From Bacteroidales bacterium (GTDB taxonomy: Bacteria > Bacteroidota > Bacteroidia > Bacteroidales > Bacteroidaceae), in assembly GCA_012517855.1 (NCBI GenBank), contig JAAYUD010000011.1, forward strand, positions 124,001 to 188,000: a stretch of 64,000 nt of DNA, read 5' to 3'. Below are positions 1 to 7,518 of the stretch, piece after piece (position 1 is the first letter of the stretch; each line of letters opens with the position of its first letter). The position numbers were made by a program, and so were the translations under genes. Below the pieces are notes generated by a model. That model saw only the letters and a list, made by a program, of their open reading frames with translations, was not told the DNA's origin and made no database searches.

Positions 1-2049
1 GAAAAGCATTGGATAGGATGGGCCGGAATAGATGTCGAGAATGAGAATGATAAAAAAAACATTGTGTCAACGTTAAATGAGTCTCATTACCATCCTGTGT
101 TTTTATCGGCAAAGCAAATACATCAATATTACGAAGGGTATTGTAATAGTACACTTTGGCCTTTATTCCATTACTTTTATTCATTCGTAGAATACGATAA
201 TAGATATTGGGATACTTATAAAGACGTTAATCGGTTGTTCTATCAAGTCGCTCAAACGTTGATTTCTCCCGGTGATATTGTATGGGTACAAGACTATCAT
301 CTGATGTTGCTCCCCAAAATGTTGAGAGAAGGAATTAAAGATATAAGGATAGGCTATTTTCATCATGTTCCGTTTCCTTCTTATGAACTGTTCAGGGTGC
401 TTCCCGAACGCGCTGAAATATTATACGGATTGTTGGGAGCCGATTTAATAGGATTTCATACCCATGATTATGTACGGCATTTTGCCAGTACGGTAAGTCG
501 AGTCTTGAGATTGCCTCTCAAACTTGATTGTATTTGTATGGAACGCCACAAGTCGTATGTTAACGCTTTCCCAATGGGAATCAATTATGATTTATACCAT
601 GATGCGGCAACGATGCCAGATGTAAAGAAATCTGTAAGGAAACTGAAGAAAGATTATGGTAAAGATAATAAATTGATCTTATCAGTCGATCGATTGGATT
701 ATAGTAAAGGTATACTACATCGGATTAAGGGATTTGCCCTCTTTTTACGAAATCATCCTCAATACAAAGAGAAAGTTTCACTCGTTATGATTATTGTCCC
801 ATCTCGTAATATAGTTGGTAAGTATACCAAATTAAAAACAAAAATAGATGAACAAATCGGTGCTATTAACGGGAAATACTCAACAATCAACTGGATTCCG
901 GTTCACTATTTCTATCATAGTTTTGAATTTAATGATTTGGTTTCAATGTATGCTATCGCTGATATAGGTTTAGTAACTCCGTTAAGAGATGGGATGAATT
1001 TGGTTGCTAAAGAATACATCGCGACCAAAAGAAGTGCACCGTGCGTACTGATATTAAGTGAAATGGCTGGAGCTTCTATCGAATTGAGGGATGCTATTAT
1101 TATCAATCCCAATGATATTAAACAAATTGAACAGGCTATTGTGCAGGCTTTGGAAATGCCTATAAAAGAACAAAACGAGCGGTTAAAAAAAATGCAAGAC
1201 ATATTATCCAGGCATACGGTAGAAAAATGGGCCATTGGTTTTGTTAACGAACTAATTGGGGTATATGATAAGAACAAATATCTAAATAAAAAAGTGATTG
1301 ATGCTAAAGAATGCAAGGATATTAGTACGGCATACCATAACAGTACATGCCGTTTGTTGGTATTTGACTATGATGGAACATTAGTCGGTTTCAAAGATAA
1401 TCCTTCTGATGCTTACCCGGACAATGTGGTGTTAGATTTGCTGAAGCAAATTTCAAGAGATAAATCAAACCATGTAGTTATTAGTAGCGGACGAGACCAA
1501 GGCACATTGGAAAAATGGTTTGGACACCTATGTATCGATATGGCTGCCGAACATGGAGCTGCTTATAAAGAACGTGGAATATGGCACGGCTTTGTTGGAC
1601 AAAAAATGTGGGATAATGAAATATTGGATATTCTGCAAATGTATACAGACAAAACTCCAGGAGCTTATCTCGAGAAAAAGAAAACAGCTTTGGTATGGCA
1701 TTATAGGTGTGTAGACGAATGGCTTGCATCTTTTAGAGAGCAGCAGCTCGTCAACGCTTTGATGTCACCTTGTAACCGAAATGGCTTGCAAATGATGCGA
1801 GGCAATAAAATTTTAGAAATAAAGTCGCCGTTATATTCAAAGGGAGGCGAAATGAAAAGGCAGTTAGAAAAAGGCAAATATGATTTTATTATGTCTATGG
1901 GCGACGATATAACTGATGAAGACATGTTCAAAGTATTGCCTGATGGCGCATATAGTATTAAAATAGGTAGTAGCTCCGATATTGCAAGGTATAATATACC
2001 GTTGCAAGAGGATGTCATTCCTTTTTTATATAAAACGTTTTTAACGTAA
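1..2049 (+). CDS. Bifunctional trehalose-6-phosphate synthase/phosphatase (5' partial)
   Basis: The reading frame is open from base 1, so the true start lies upstream and some tens of N-terminal residues are missing. The first two thirds are a GT20 OtsA-like synthase that makes trehalose-6-phosphate from UDP-glucose and glucose-6-phosphate: WVQDYHLMLLP, FHHVPFPSYE, SVDRLDYSKG and TPLRDGMNLVAKEY are hallmark motifs. The last third is an OtsB-like HAD phosphatase that removes the phosphate, with LLVFDYDGTL as the nucleophile motif and GDDITDEDMF near the end. Fused synthase-phosphatases are common in Bacteroidetes. It converges on the GH15 gene with only 16 bases between the stops. The product is probably cytosolic and made for stress protection. 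Confidence 0.95.
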   Translation, partial: EKHWIGWAGIDVENENDKKNIVSTLNESHYHPVFLSAKQIHQYYEGYCNSTLWPLFHYFYSFVEYDNRYWDTYKDVNRLFYQVAQTLISPGDIVWVQDYHLMLLPKMLREGIKDIRIGYFHHVPFPSYELFRVLPERAEILYGLLGADLIGFHTHDYVRHFASTVSRVLRLPLKLDCICMERHKSYVNAFPMGINYDLYHDAATMPDVKKSVRKLKKDYGKDNKLILSVDRLDYSKGILHRIKGFALFLRNHPQYKEKVSLVMIIVPSRNIVGKYTKLKTKIDEQIGAINGKYSTINWIPVHYFYHSFEFNDLVSMYAIADIGLVTPLRDGMNLVAKEYIATKRSAPCVLILSEMAGASIELRDAIIINPNDIKQIEQAIVQALEMPIKEQNERLKKMQDILSRHTVEKWAIGFVNELIGVYDKNKYLNKKVIDAKECKDISTAYHNSTCRLLVFDYDGTLVGFKDNPSDAYPDNVVLDLLKQISRDKSNHVVISSGRDQGTLEKWFGHLCIDMAAEHGAAYKERGIWHGFVGQKMWDNEILDILQMYTDKTPGAYLEKKKTALVWHYRCVDEWLASFREQQLVNALMSPCNRNGLQMMRGNKILEIKSPLYSKGGEMKRQLEKGKYDFIMSMGDDITDEDMFKVLPDGAYSIKIGSSSDIARYNIPLQEDVIPFLYKTFLT

Positions 2050-2065
2050 GCTCCATCTTTTGGGG

Positions 2066-3862
2066 TTATGGACGAATAAATTTAGAAAGTCCTATCTCTT
2101 TTGAAAAGAGTAAGGCTGTATCGATAAGAGCTAAATGTGAATATGCTTGTGGAAAATTGCCTAATTGTTCCTTTGTTGTGAAATCCAAGTCTTCGCTAAA
2201 AAGCCCCAAATGATTGGAATAGGTAAGCAAATTCTCGAATAGGCGTTGGGCTTCGCTTTTCCGCCCCGTTACATAAAGCCCTCGTACCATCCAAAAAGTG
2301 CAAACCGTAAATGCTGAATTAGGAATACCAAAATCATCATGATTATTATACCTGAACATCAGTCCTTTATAATATAGTTTATCGTATACGGCATTAACTG
2401 TCTTAATATAACGCTCATCTTCTGCGGCAATAAATCCGTATTTTTCCATCAGTAGAAGAGATGAATCTAATTCAATATTGGAATATGTCTGAGAAAAACT
2501 TTGGATTTCTTCTTTCCAACCGTGTAACAGCACATCTTCTTTAATTTTTTGTGCTTCAATTCTATAACGTTCCGAATATCCTTTTTTGTACAGCATACCG
2601 GCTATTTTTGCTGCTCTGTCCAACGTTACCCAACACATTATTTTAGAAGAGACGAAGTGCTCTTTCTTATTTCGCATTTCCCAAATTCCGCTGTCATGAG
2701 AGTGCCAATCATTTAATACAATTCTGCAGATATGTTTAACGACCTCGAACATTTCTTCCACTTCGTCGAGTGTCCCTCTGAAGTAAAGATAGTATTGGTA
2801 GATTACGTTCATTAGATACCCAAATGAGTCGTTTTGCCTTTGGCTGTAGGCCGCATTACCTATTCTGACAGGCCTGGAATTTTTGTAACCGCTCAAATAA
2901 GGTAATTCTTTCTCTACGATATCACGTTCGTATCGGATACCATACATTATTTGAAGACTATCGTATTTGGAGCGTAGAATATTCTGTATGAACCCCATGA
3001 AACTTCTGGCAGCTCCACTATGTCCCGTCTTTATGAGGGTCTCTATTGACATGGAGGCATCTCGTAGCCAGCAGTATCTATAATCCCAATTACGAACACT
3101 GCCTATCGATTCCGGTATGCTAGTAGTCAGTGCTGCCAGAACAGCTCCTGTACGTTGATATGACATTAATTTCAGAACCAACATGCTTCGTTCTATAAAG
3201 TTATTGAAACGAGTATATTGTTTGGAGCGGTTTGACCAATTCATCCAATATAATTTTGTGCGCTCATATTCCAAACAAACTCTTTCAATATCTACTTTAA
3301 TTACTTTTTGATTATAGGAGATAAGAATAAACTCGTCTTGAGAAAGTTCAAACTCTTTTTGGTTAAGTATGTAATTAAAATCGATGCTGGAGTATAGATA
3401 TATGGCATCGTGTATATTACCGTCAATACCTGATTTTATGTATTCGGGACCTGTCTTGTGCTTGACTTCGCCGTTGGCATAGTTCAAGCGAGGATCATAA
3501 TTAATTTTTATTTTGGGATGTCCCCTTTTGAGGCGAATATAGCGATATAGTTCGGAGGGGATAAAGTAGTTTGTATTATCATTGATTTTATACCGTGGCA
3601 TAAAATCAATGACTTCGAAGCACCCTGATTCGGAATCAAAGGTCGTAATCAAAACATTTGTATGATCAATATATTTCTGCTTGATGTGATAATCTTTATA
3701 ATTTAGAAACCCTAGAGTTCCGCCGATGTTCTGATCCAGAATCTTTCCAAAGACGGAAGGAGAATCGAAATCCGGTAAACAAAACCAATCTATACTTCCT
3801 TCTAATGAAACGAGTGCAGCCGTGCGCCCATTACCAATAACTCCATAATCAAGTTTTTCCAT
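2066..3862 (-). CDS. Glycoside hydrolase family 15 protein (glucoamylase/trehalase-like)
   Basis: A 598-residue protein with no signal peptide, so probably cytosolic. The N-terminus (YGVIGNGRTAALVSLEGSID, then WFCLPDFDSPSVF) is the typical beta-sandwich start of bacterial GH15 enzymes, and NWDYRYCWLRDASM around residue 260 belongs to the alpha/alpha-barrel catalytic domain. The family hydrolyses alpha-linked glucose from maltodextrins or, in some members, trehalose. Its place tail-to-tail with the trehalose synthase/phosphatase makes a role in trehalose or alpha-glucan turnover likely, but substrate cannot be read from sequence. A well-formed Bacteroidales promoter lies just upstream. Confidence 0.9.
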   Translation of the reverse strand: MEKLDYGVIGNGRTAALVSLEGSIDWFCLPDFDSPSVFGKILDQNIGGTLGFLNYKDYHIKQKYIDHTNVLITTFDSESGCFEVIDFMPRYKINDNTNYFIPSELYRYIRLKRGHPKIKINYDPRLNYANGEVKHKTGPEYIKSGIDGNIHDAIYLYSSIDFNYILNQKEFELSQDEFILISYNQKVIKVDIERVCLEYERTKLYWMNWSNRSKQYTRFNNFIERSMLVLKLMSYQRTGAVLAALTTSIPESIGSVRNWDYRYCWLRDASMSIETLIKTGHSGAARSFMGFIQNILRSKYDSLQIMYGIRYERDIVEKELPYLSGYKNSRPVRIGNAAYSQRQNDSFGYLMNVIYQYYLYFRGTLDEVEEMFEVVKHICRIVLNDWHSHDSGIWEMRNKKEHFVSSKIMCWVTLDRAAKIAGMLYKKGYSERYRIEAQKIKEDVLLHGWKEEIQSFSQTYSNIELDSSLLLMEKYGFIAAEDERYIKTVNAVYDKLYYKGLMFRYNNHDDFGIPNSAFTVCTFWMVRGLYVTGRKSEAQRLFENLLTYSNHLGLFSEDLDFTTKEQLGNFPQAYSHLALIDTALLFSKEIGLSKFIRP

Positions 3863-3899
3863 TATATCAACTATTTATCGAGGTATAAAGAATAAATCA

Positions 3900-3930
3900 C
3901 AAATATAAAAAGATTCGTTATATATGCCAA
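3900..3930 (-). promoter_or_regulatory. Bacteroidales-type promoter of the GH15 gene
   Basis: On the minus strand a TTG (-33 type) at 3928-3930 is followed after 20 bases by TATATTTG (3900-3907), a full match to the -7 consensus TAnnTTTG. It lies about 40 bases before the GH15 start and overlaps the terminator hairpin of the preceding gene. Confidence 0.6.
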
Positions 3931-3951
3931 CCTTTGGCAACGAATCTTTTT
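3907..3951 (-). terminator. Hairpin terminator after the EEP-family gene
   Basis: A perfect 13-bp stem (AAAAAGATTCGTT with its complement at 3939-3951) encloses a second 5-bp stem GCCAA/TTGGC. A-runs and T-runs at the ends allow termination on either strand; it lies 46 bases downstream of the stop of the minus-strand gene at 3997-4926. Confidence 0.7.
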
Positions 3952-3996
3952 ATATAATCGTCCTAAGCTCTTCGATATGTATTTGGGCCAGGCTCT

Positions 3997-4926
3997 TTAT
4001 TTTCCGTTCTTTATGGAACGATTGAATGCGATACGGGCCATAACAGGATAATGATCGGATGGTGTATGGCGCTTATATTGATATAAATCTATTTCTTGAG
4101 GAGCGGCATTCGATTTGTGTGCGTCATTGGCGATGGGGGTCCAATAGCAATTGGTGAGAACAGCATAATTGTTAATAGAAAAACTCGGGGATACGAAAAT
4201 ATGATCAATGCGGCTGTCTGTCTTTATATCCGAGTTGAAATCATTGAATGTTCCATTTTCTGCAAAACGGTGCTTGGCATACACGTACGAATCTTTTAAT
4301 ATACCAGACGTTGTGAAGATCGTATAGATTTCGTTTTTCTGATCTACATTAAAGTCTCCGGTCAGTACAACAGGAGCTCCCTTGCACAATTCGCGGATCT
4401 TGGATACTACCAATTTGGCAGATTCACGGCGTGCTACAACTCCGATGTGGTCCATGTGAAGATTAAAGTACCAGAAACGCCATTTTGTTTTGCGGTCTTC
4501 AAAATGCCCCCATGTACAAATGCGGATACAAGCAGCATCCCATCCTTTATTGGGATGTGTCGTGTCTTCTGCCAACCAGAAATGGCCGGAGCCTAATAAA
4601 TTGAATTTGGCCGTTTTGTAAAAAATAGGAGAATATTCTCCTCCCTCTTTTCCATCGTCACGTCCTACGCCAATATATGAATAGCCGTCGAGTCCTTTCA
4701 ACATATCATGCAATTGCCCCACCAAGACTTCTTGAGATCCAAAGACATCGGGACCTTCAAAATTAATCATATCACAAATAACAGGACAGCGCTGCTGCCA
4801 TCCGTTTCCATTTTGGACGTCATAATCATTTTGGTTACGAATATTATAAGAACCGACATATAGTGATTGGGCTCCTACGAGGATGTACGCGAATGCAAAT
4901 GCAATAAACAAGATAGTACGTTTCAT
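3997..4926 (-). CDS. Exported endonuclease/exonuclease/phosphatase (EEP) family protein
   Basis: A 309-residue protein with an N-terminal signal peptide ending near VGAQS, so exported to the periplasm or cell surface. EEP-fold motifs appear in order: GSYNIRN (metal-binding Asn), GSQEVL (metal-binding Glu), NLHMDHIG, LTGDFNVDQ, SRIDHIFVS and the C-terminal SDHYPVMARI with the catalytic His. The superfamily includes DNases, sphingomyelinases and sugar- or inositol-phosphatases; secreted Bacteroidetes members of this length are usually annotated only as EEP family, and the substrate is unknown. It begins 21 bases after the stop of an outer-membrane barrel gene and is probably co-transcribed with it. 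Confidence 0.85.
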   Translation of the reverse strand: MKRTILFIAFAFAYILVGAQSLYVGSYNIRNQNDYDVQNGNGWQQRCPVICDMINFEGPDVFGSQEVLVGQLHDMLKGLDGYSYIGVGRDDGKEGGEYSPIFYKTAKFNLLGSGHFWLAEDTTHPNKGWDAACIRICTWGHFEDRKTKWRFWYFNLHMDHIGVVARRESAKLVVSKIRELCKGAPVVLTGDFNVDQKNEIYTIFTTSGILKDSYVYAKHRFAENGTFNDFNSDIKTDSRIDHIFVSPSFSINNYAVLTNCYWTPIANDAHKSNAAPQEIDLYQYKRHTPSDHYPVMARIAFNRSIKNGK

Positions 4927-4947
4927 TATTTTATATATTTAGCTATT

Positions 4948-5637
4948 TTAAAAATTCACACCCAGATTAATATAAAAGCAACCATTGTGAGAAGCATCGA
5001 ATGTGTCGTGACTAATGTTTGCCAAACCTATGTCATAGGTCATGTCCATGTATATGTTTTGGAAAGAGATGCCACAGCCCAAACGTAGTCCGCCGTCGAA
5101 GCGTCTGAATTTGCTTCCCGAAAAAGAATCTTCAGCTTCACGATCGCTATAATTTTTTATCCTGCCGCCGATGCCGTATGCAAAATAGCCACCTGCAAAA
5201 GGCTGGATCGCTACGTCATCGTTAATGAAATACTGATATTTCATGACGATTGGGAGCTCCAAATAATTTAAATTGTAAGTGAACTTTTTATCGCTATTGT
5301 ATCCTTTGCCCCCTTTCTCTGTGTAGTACAATCCACTTTCGAGGAAGATAGGCGTATCGTATGCCACTTGCATCCCGGCAACAAAACCTAGATTCAGTCC
5401 CGACTGATTGTCGCCACCGTCCAACGATTTGTCATCCGAATTGATATGCGAGAGTCCAAGCCCTAAGCGCAGTCCGTAATAGATTCCTAAATCATTGTTT
5501 GTCCAACGATTGAAATTGTACCGATTGGAGTTGTTATTATAAGAACGATTATTTCGATTATTTCGACCATTATTCTGAGCAGATGCCGGTATCAAAAGAA
5601 CTATTCCAAAGATTGCCGATAAAAATATTTTTTTCAT
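4948..5637 (-). CDS. Outer-membrane beta-barrel protein (porin/OmpX-like)
   Basis: From the ATG at 5637 this is a 229-residue protein with signal peptide MKKIFLSAIFGIVLLIPASA and then a low-complexity stretch rich in Asn and Arg (NNGRNNRNNRSYNNNSNRYN), an unusual linker. The rest alternates hydrophobic and polar residues with Gly/aromatic strand ends (YYGLRLGLGLSH, GLNLGFVAGMQV, LPIVMKYQYF) and ends in YINLGVNF, a C-terminal aromatic typical of barrel insertion. An upstream in-frame ATG at 5706 is possible, but MKK gives the normal signal peptide. Function unknown; likely one transcript with the EEP gene. Confidence 0.75.
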   Translation of the reverse strand: MKKIFLSAIFGIVLLIPASAQNNGRNNRNNRSYNNNSNRYNFNRWTNNDLGIYYGLRLGLGLSHINSDDKSLDGGDNQSGLNLGFVAGMQVAYDTPIFLESGLYYTEKGGKGYNSDKKFTYNLNYLELPIVMKYQYFINDDVAIQPFAGGYFAYGIGGRIKNYSDREAEDSFSGSKFRRFDGGLRLGCGISFQNIYMDMTYDIGLANISHDTFDASHNGCFYINLGVNF

Positions 5638-5651
5638 ATTCTCATTTTTGT

Positions 5652-5695
5652 AGAACCTAATGTCAAAGGGAGTATGCCTGTTGTGATTAGGTTCT
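5652..5695. repeat. 10-bp inverted repeat in the leader of the barrel gene
   Basis: AGAACCTAAT at 5652-5661 is perfectly complemented by ATTAGGTTCT at 5686-5695 across 24 bases, 15 bases upstream of the barrel-gene start. It could be an operator or a 5' leader stem; no U-run follows in the gene direction. Confidence 0.4.
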
Positions 5696-5836
5696 CGGTT
5701 TAACAACTACAAATTAAGAAAACATTCTTCATTTAAGCACATAAAAAAGAGATAAATAAATCTAATTGATTTTGATTCGGGCGAAATAATGGGCTTTAAT
5801 ATTCGGATTTAACGGCACCTCTATAAAATGCAACAA

Positions 5837-6481
5837 TTAAAAAACCTGCATCTTCAATCCTAGAGATAGATGAATGATGTCATGCAATTTTAGATAGCGG
5901 TTGTTGAAAGCACTGGCGACATACAAATCGCTCGTCCCTAACTCATAAAAGAAAGTCACACTTTTGGAATATTTACGGCGCTCGTTGGGTATGAAATAAA
6001 CAAAACGTTGTCCGACAGATAAATTGAATCGGATACGAGTTGAAAAGCCATAATAGCCACCCGGATATTTGCTCGGCTCTTTTGTCCAAAATTCGTCTCC
6101 CAAGATGGAATTAACATAAAGACTGACTGTCAAAGGGTCTATCGCAAAATGTTTTCCCAGAGGCTTATTGGTCCAAGGAATATAGTTCTGTTTTAGTGTT
6201 AATGTCAATTTATTCTCGGATGTACTATACTTAGGTAAAAAACCTAGATATAGGTCGGTTTCCCACTGATGATGTTTACCATATTCCCATCCCGGGCCAA
6301 ATGAAAGTAAGCCCATTGAACCGGCAAATTGCAACTTATAATGCCGGGGTACTAATTTGTTCCAAAAAGAATGGTATTTGACTACTCGCTCTTGATATAA
6401 ACTATCATCGGCTTTGAGAGAAACGAAAGATGGGCACGTGAGTAACAATAAGGTGGATATTCTAAAATTCAACCACTTCAT
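5837..6481 (-). CDS. Hypothetical exported protein, probable outer-membrane barrel
   Basis: A 214-residue protein not assigned to a named family. It has a signal peptide ending near SLKA and then amphipathic segments with many Tyr, Trp and Gly (LLSFGPGWEYGKHHQWETDLYL, cut here for length), which suggest a small beta-barrel. The C-terminus GLKMQVF ends in Phe. It overlaps the stop of the upstream metallophosphoesterase gene by 20 bases, so the two are very likely translated from one mRNA and may act together at the envelope. Confidence 0.65.
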   Translation of the reverse strand: MKWLNFRISTLLLLTCPSFVSLKADDSLYQERVVKYHSFWNKLVPRHYKLQFAGSMGLLSFGPGWEYGKHHQWETDLYLGFLPKYSTSENKLTLTLKQNYIPWTNKPLGKHFAIDPLTVSLYVNSILGDEFWTKEPSKYPGGYYGFSTRIRFNLSVGQRFVYFIPNERRKYSKSVTFFYELGTSDLYVASAFNNRYLKLHDIIHLSLGLKMQVF

Positions 6482-7265
6482 ACTTATATCCTTTTTTGTA
6501 GAGAGTAAAAACTAAATAAGAACGCTTTGCGATGTTGGCACTGGCATAATACATCACACCATCGCCAAAAAGATTATCGGCTTCGATTTGATGATCATGG
6601 GCGGATAGACAAAACTGTAAGTTAGGGAAACGGCAGATGTCTTTTTCGAATATCTTTGCCACATTATTGTTAAACTGATCGCTATATGGACGGGCATGCA
6701 TGGCAAAAATCGTTTTGTCGTCGGATGAAGCAAGACTGTCTAATTGACTATCTATGAAATTGAAATCAGGGATCGGATTTGAATAATCATATTCAAGAGC
6801 ATTTGTGTTCAAGCAAATGAATTTTGTATGGCCCGCTTTAAAAGAAAAATTCGGATTGCCGAATACTTTGGTGAAGACTTCTTTTCCACCACCCAAACAA
6901 TCGTGATTGCCCAACAATACTACGTAAGGCATTTTAAGCTCATTCAGAATATCCCGTTGCCATAAAAATTCTTTTGTAACGCCAAAGTCGCTGATGTCTC
7001 CGCCATGGAGTACAAAATCTATGTCATTGCGCTTATTGAGTATACGTACAAAATCTTGAGTGTCATCGTACCAGCGTTGTGTATCGCTGATTACGGCAAA
7101 GCGAATGGTATCGCGTTTGGAGCAGTTTCGTTCTATTAAAGCACTATTTTTGTTGTTTATTCCAATTTCGCCTTTTACTAATCCATCGTAAGGGGAATAG
7201 TCAAAAGCACTGCAAGAAGTAAAAAAGAGCAATAAGAAAGGTAATAGTTTTCTTGTTTCAATCAT
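6462..7265 (-). CDS. Metallophosphoesterase lipoprotein
   Basis: A 267-residue protein with a lipoprotein signal (LPFLLLFFTSCSAF; the lipobox Cys sits near residue 18). Calcineurin-like phosphoesterase motifs follow in order: VISDTQ, HGGDISD, LLGNHDCLGGG, AMHARPYSD and SAHDHQIEA, supplying the Asp, Asn and His ligands of a two-metal centre. The domain is short and complete. Family members hydrolyse phosphomonoesters or diesters, and surface forms may handle nucleotides or phospholipid headgroups; the substrate here is unknown. First gene of a two-gene unit with the overlapping barrel-like gene. Confidence 0.85.
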   Translation of the reverse strand: MIETRKLLPFLLLFFTSCSAFDYSPYDGLVKGEIGINNKNSALIERNCSKRDTIRFAVISDTQRWYDDTQDFVRILNKRNDIDFVLHGGDISDFGVTKEFLWQRDILNELKMPYVVLLGNHDCLGGGKEVFTKVFGNPNFSFKAGHTKFICLNTNALEYDYSNPIPDFNFIDSQLDSLASSDDKTIFAMHARPYSDQFNNNVAKIFEKDICRFPNLQFCLSAHDHQIEADNLFGDGVMYYASANIAKRSYLVFTLYKKGYKYEVVEF

Positions 7266-7290
7266 TTCTAAGTAATATATGAATTCGAGG

Positions 7291-7298
7291 CAAAGGTA
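7291..7298 (-). promoter_or_regulatory. -7 box before the metallophosphoesterase gene
   Basis: TACCTTTG on the minus strand matches TAnnTTTG and lies 26 bases before the start codon. No clear -33 element was seen. Confidence 0.45.
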
Positions 7299-7461
7299 AA
7301 ACTAAATTTTTATTTCTAGTTTTCAATAAGAGGTTTGGAACAAGAAATAAGTAATAAATTCCTTAAATAGAGAAAATGGGAATCTATTGCGGTAAAATAG
7401 AACAAAAGGTGGTGTGAGAAAAAATAAACGCAACAAATATGGGAAATTAAAATAGAATAAG

Positions 7462-7469
7462 TATCTTTG
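7462..7469 (+). promoter_or_regulatory. -7 box before the GH3 gene
   Basis: TATCTTTG matches the Bacteroidales -7 consensus TAnnTTTG, 50 bases upstream of the GH3 start codon. Confidence 0.5.
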
Positions 7470-7518
7470 AATCATCGTACTGAAACAAAACTAAAGAAGA
7501 TTCAATGACCTATAAAAC

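Noticed and set aside
915-1316. Long antisense frames inside the trehalose gene and many other genes
   Set aside because: They are shadows of clear genes, with no family match or start signal of their own.
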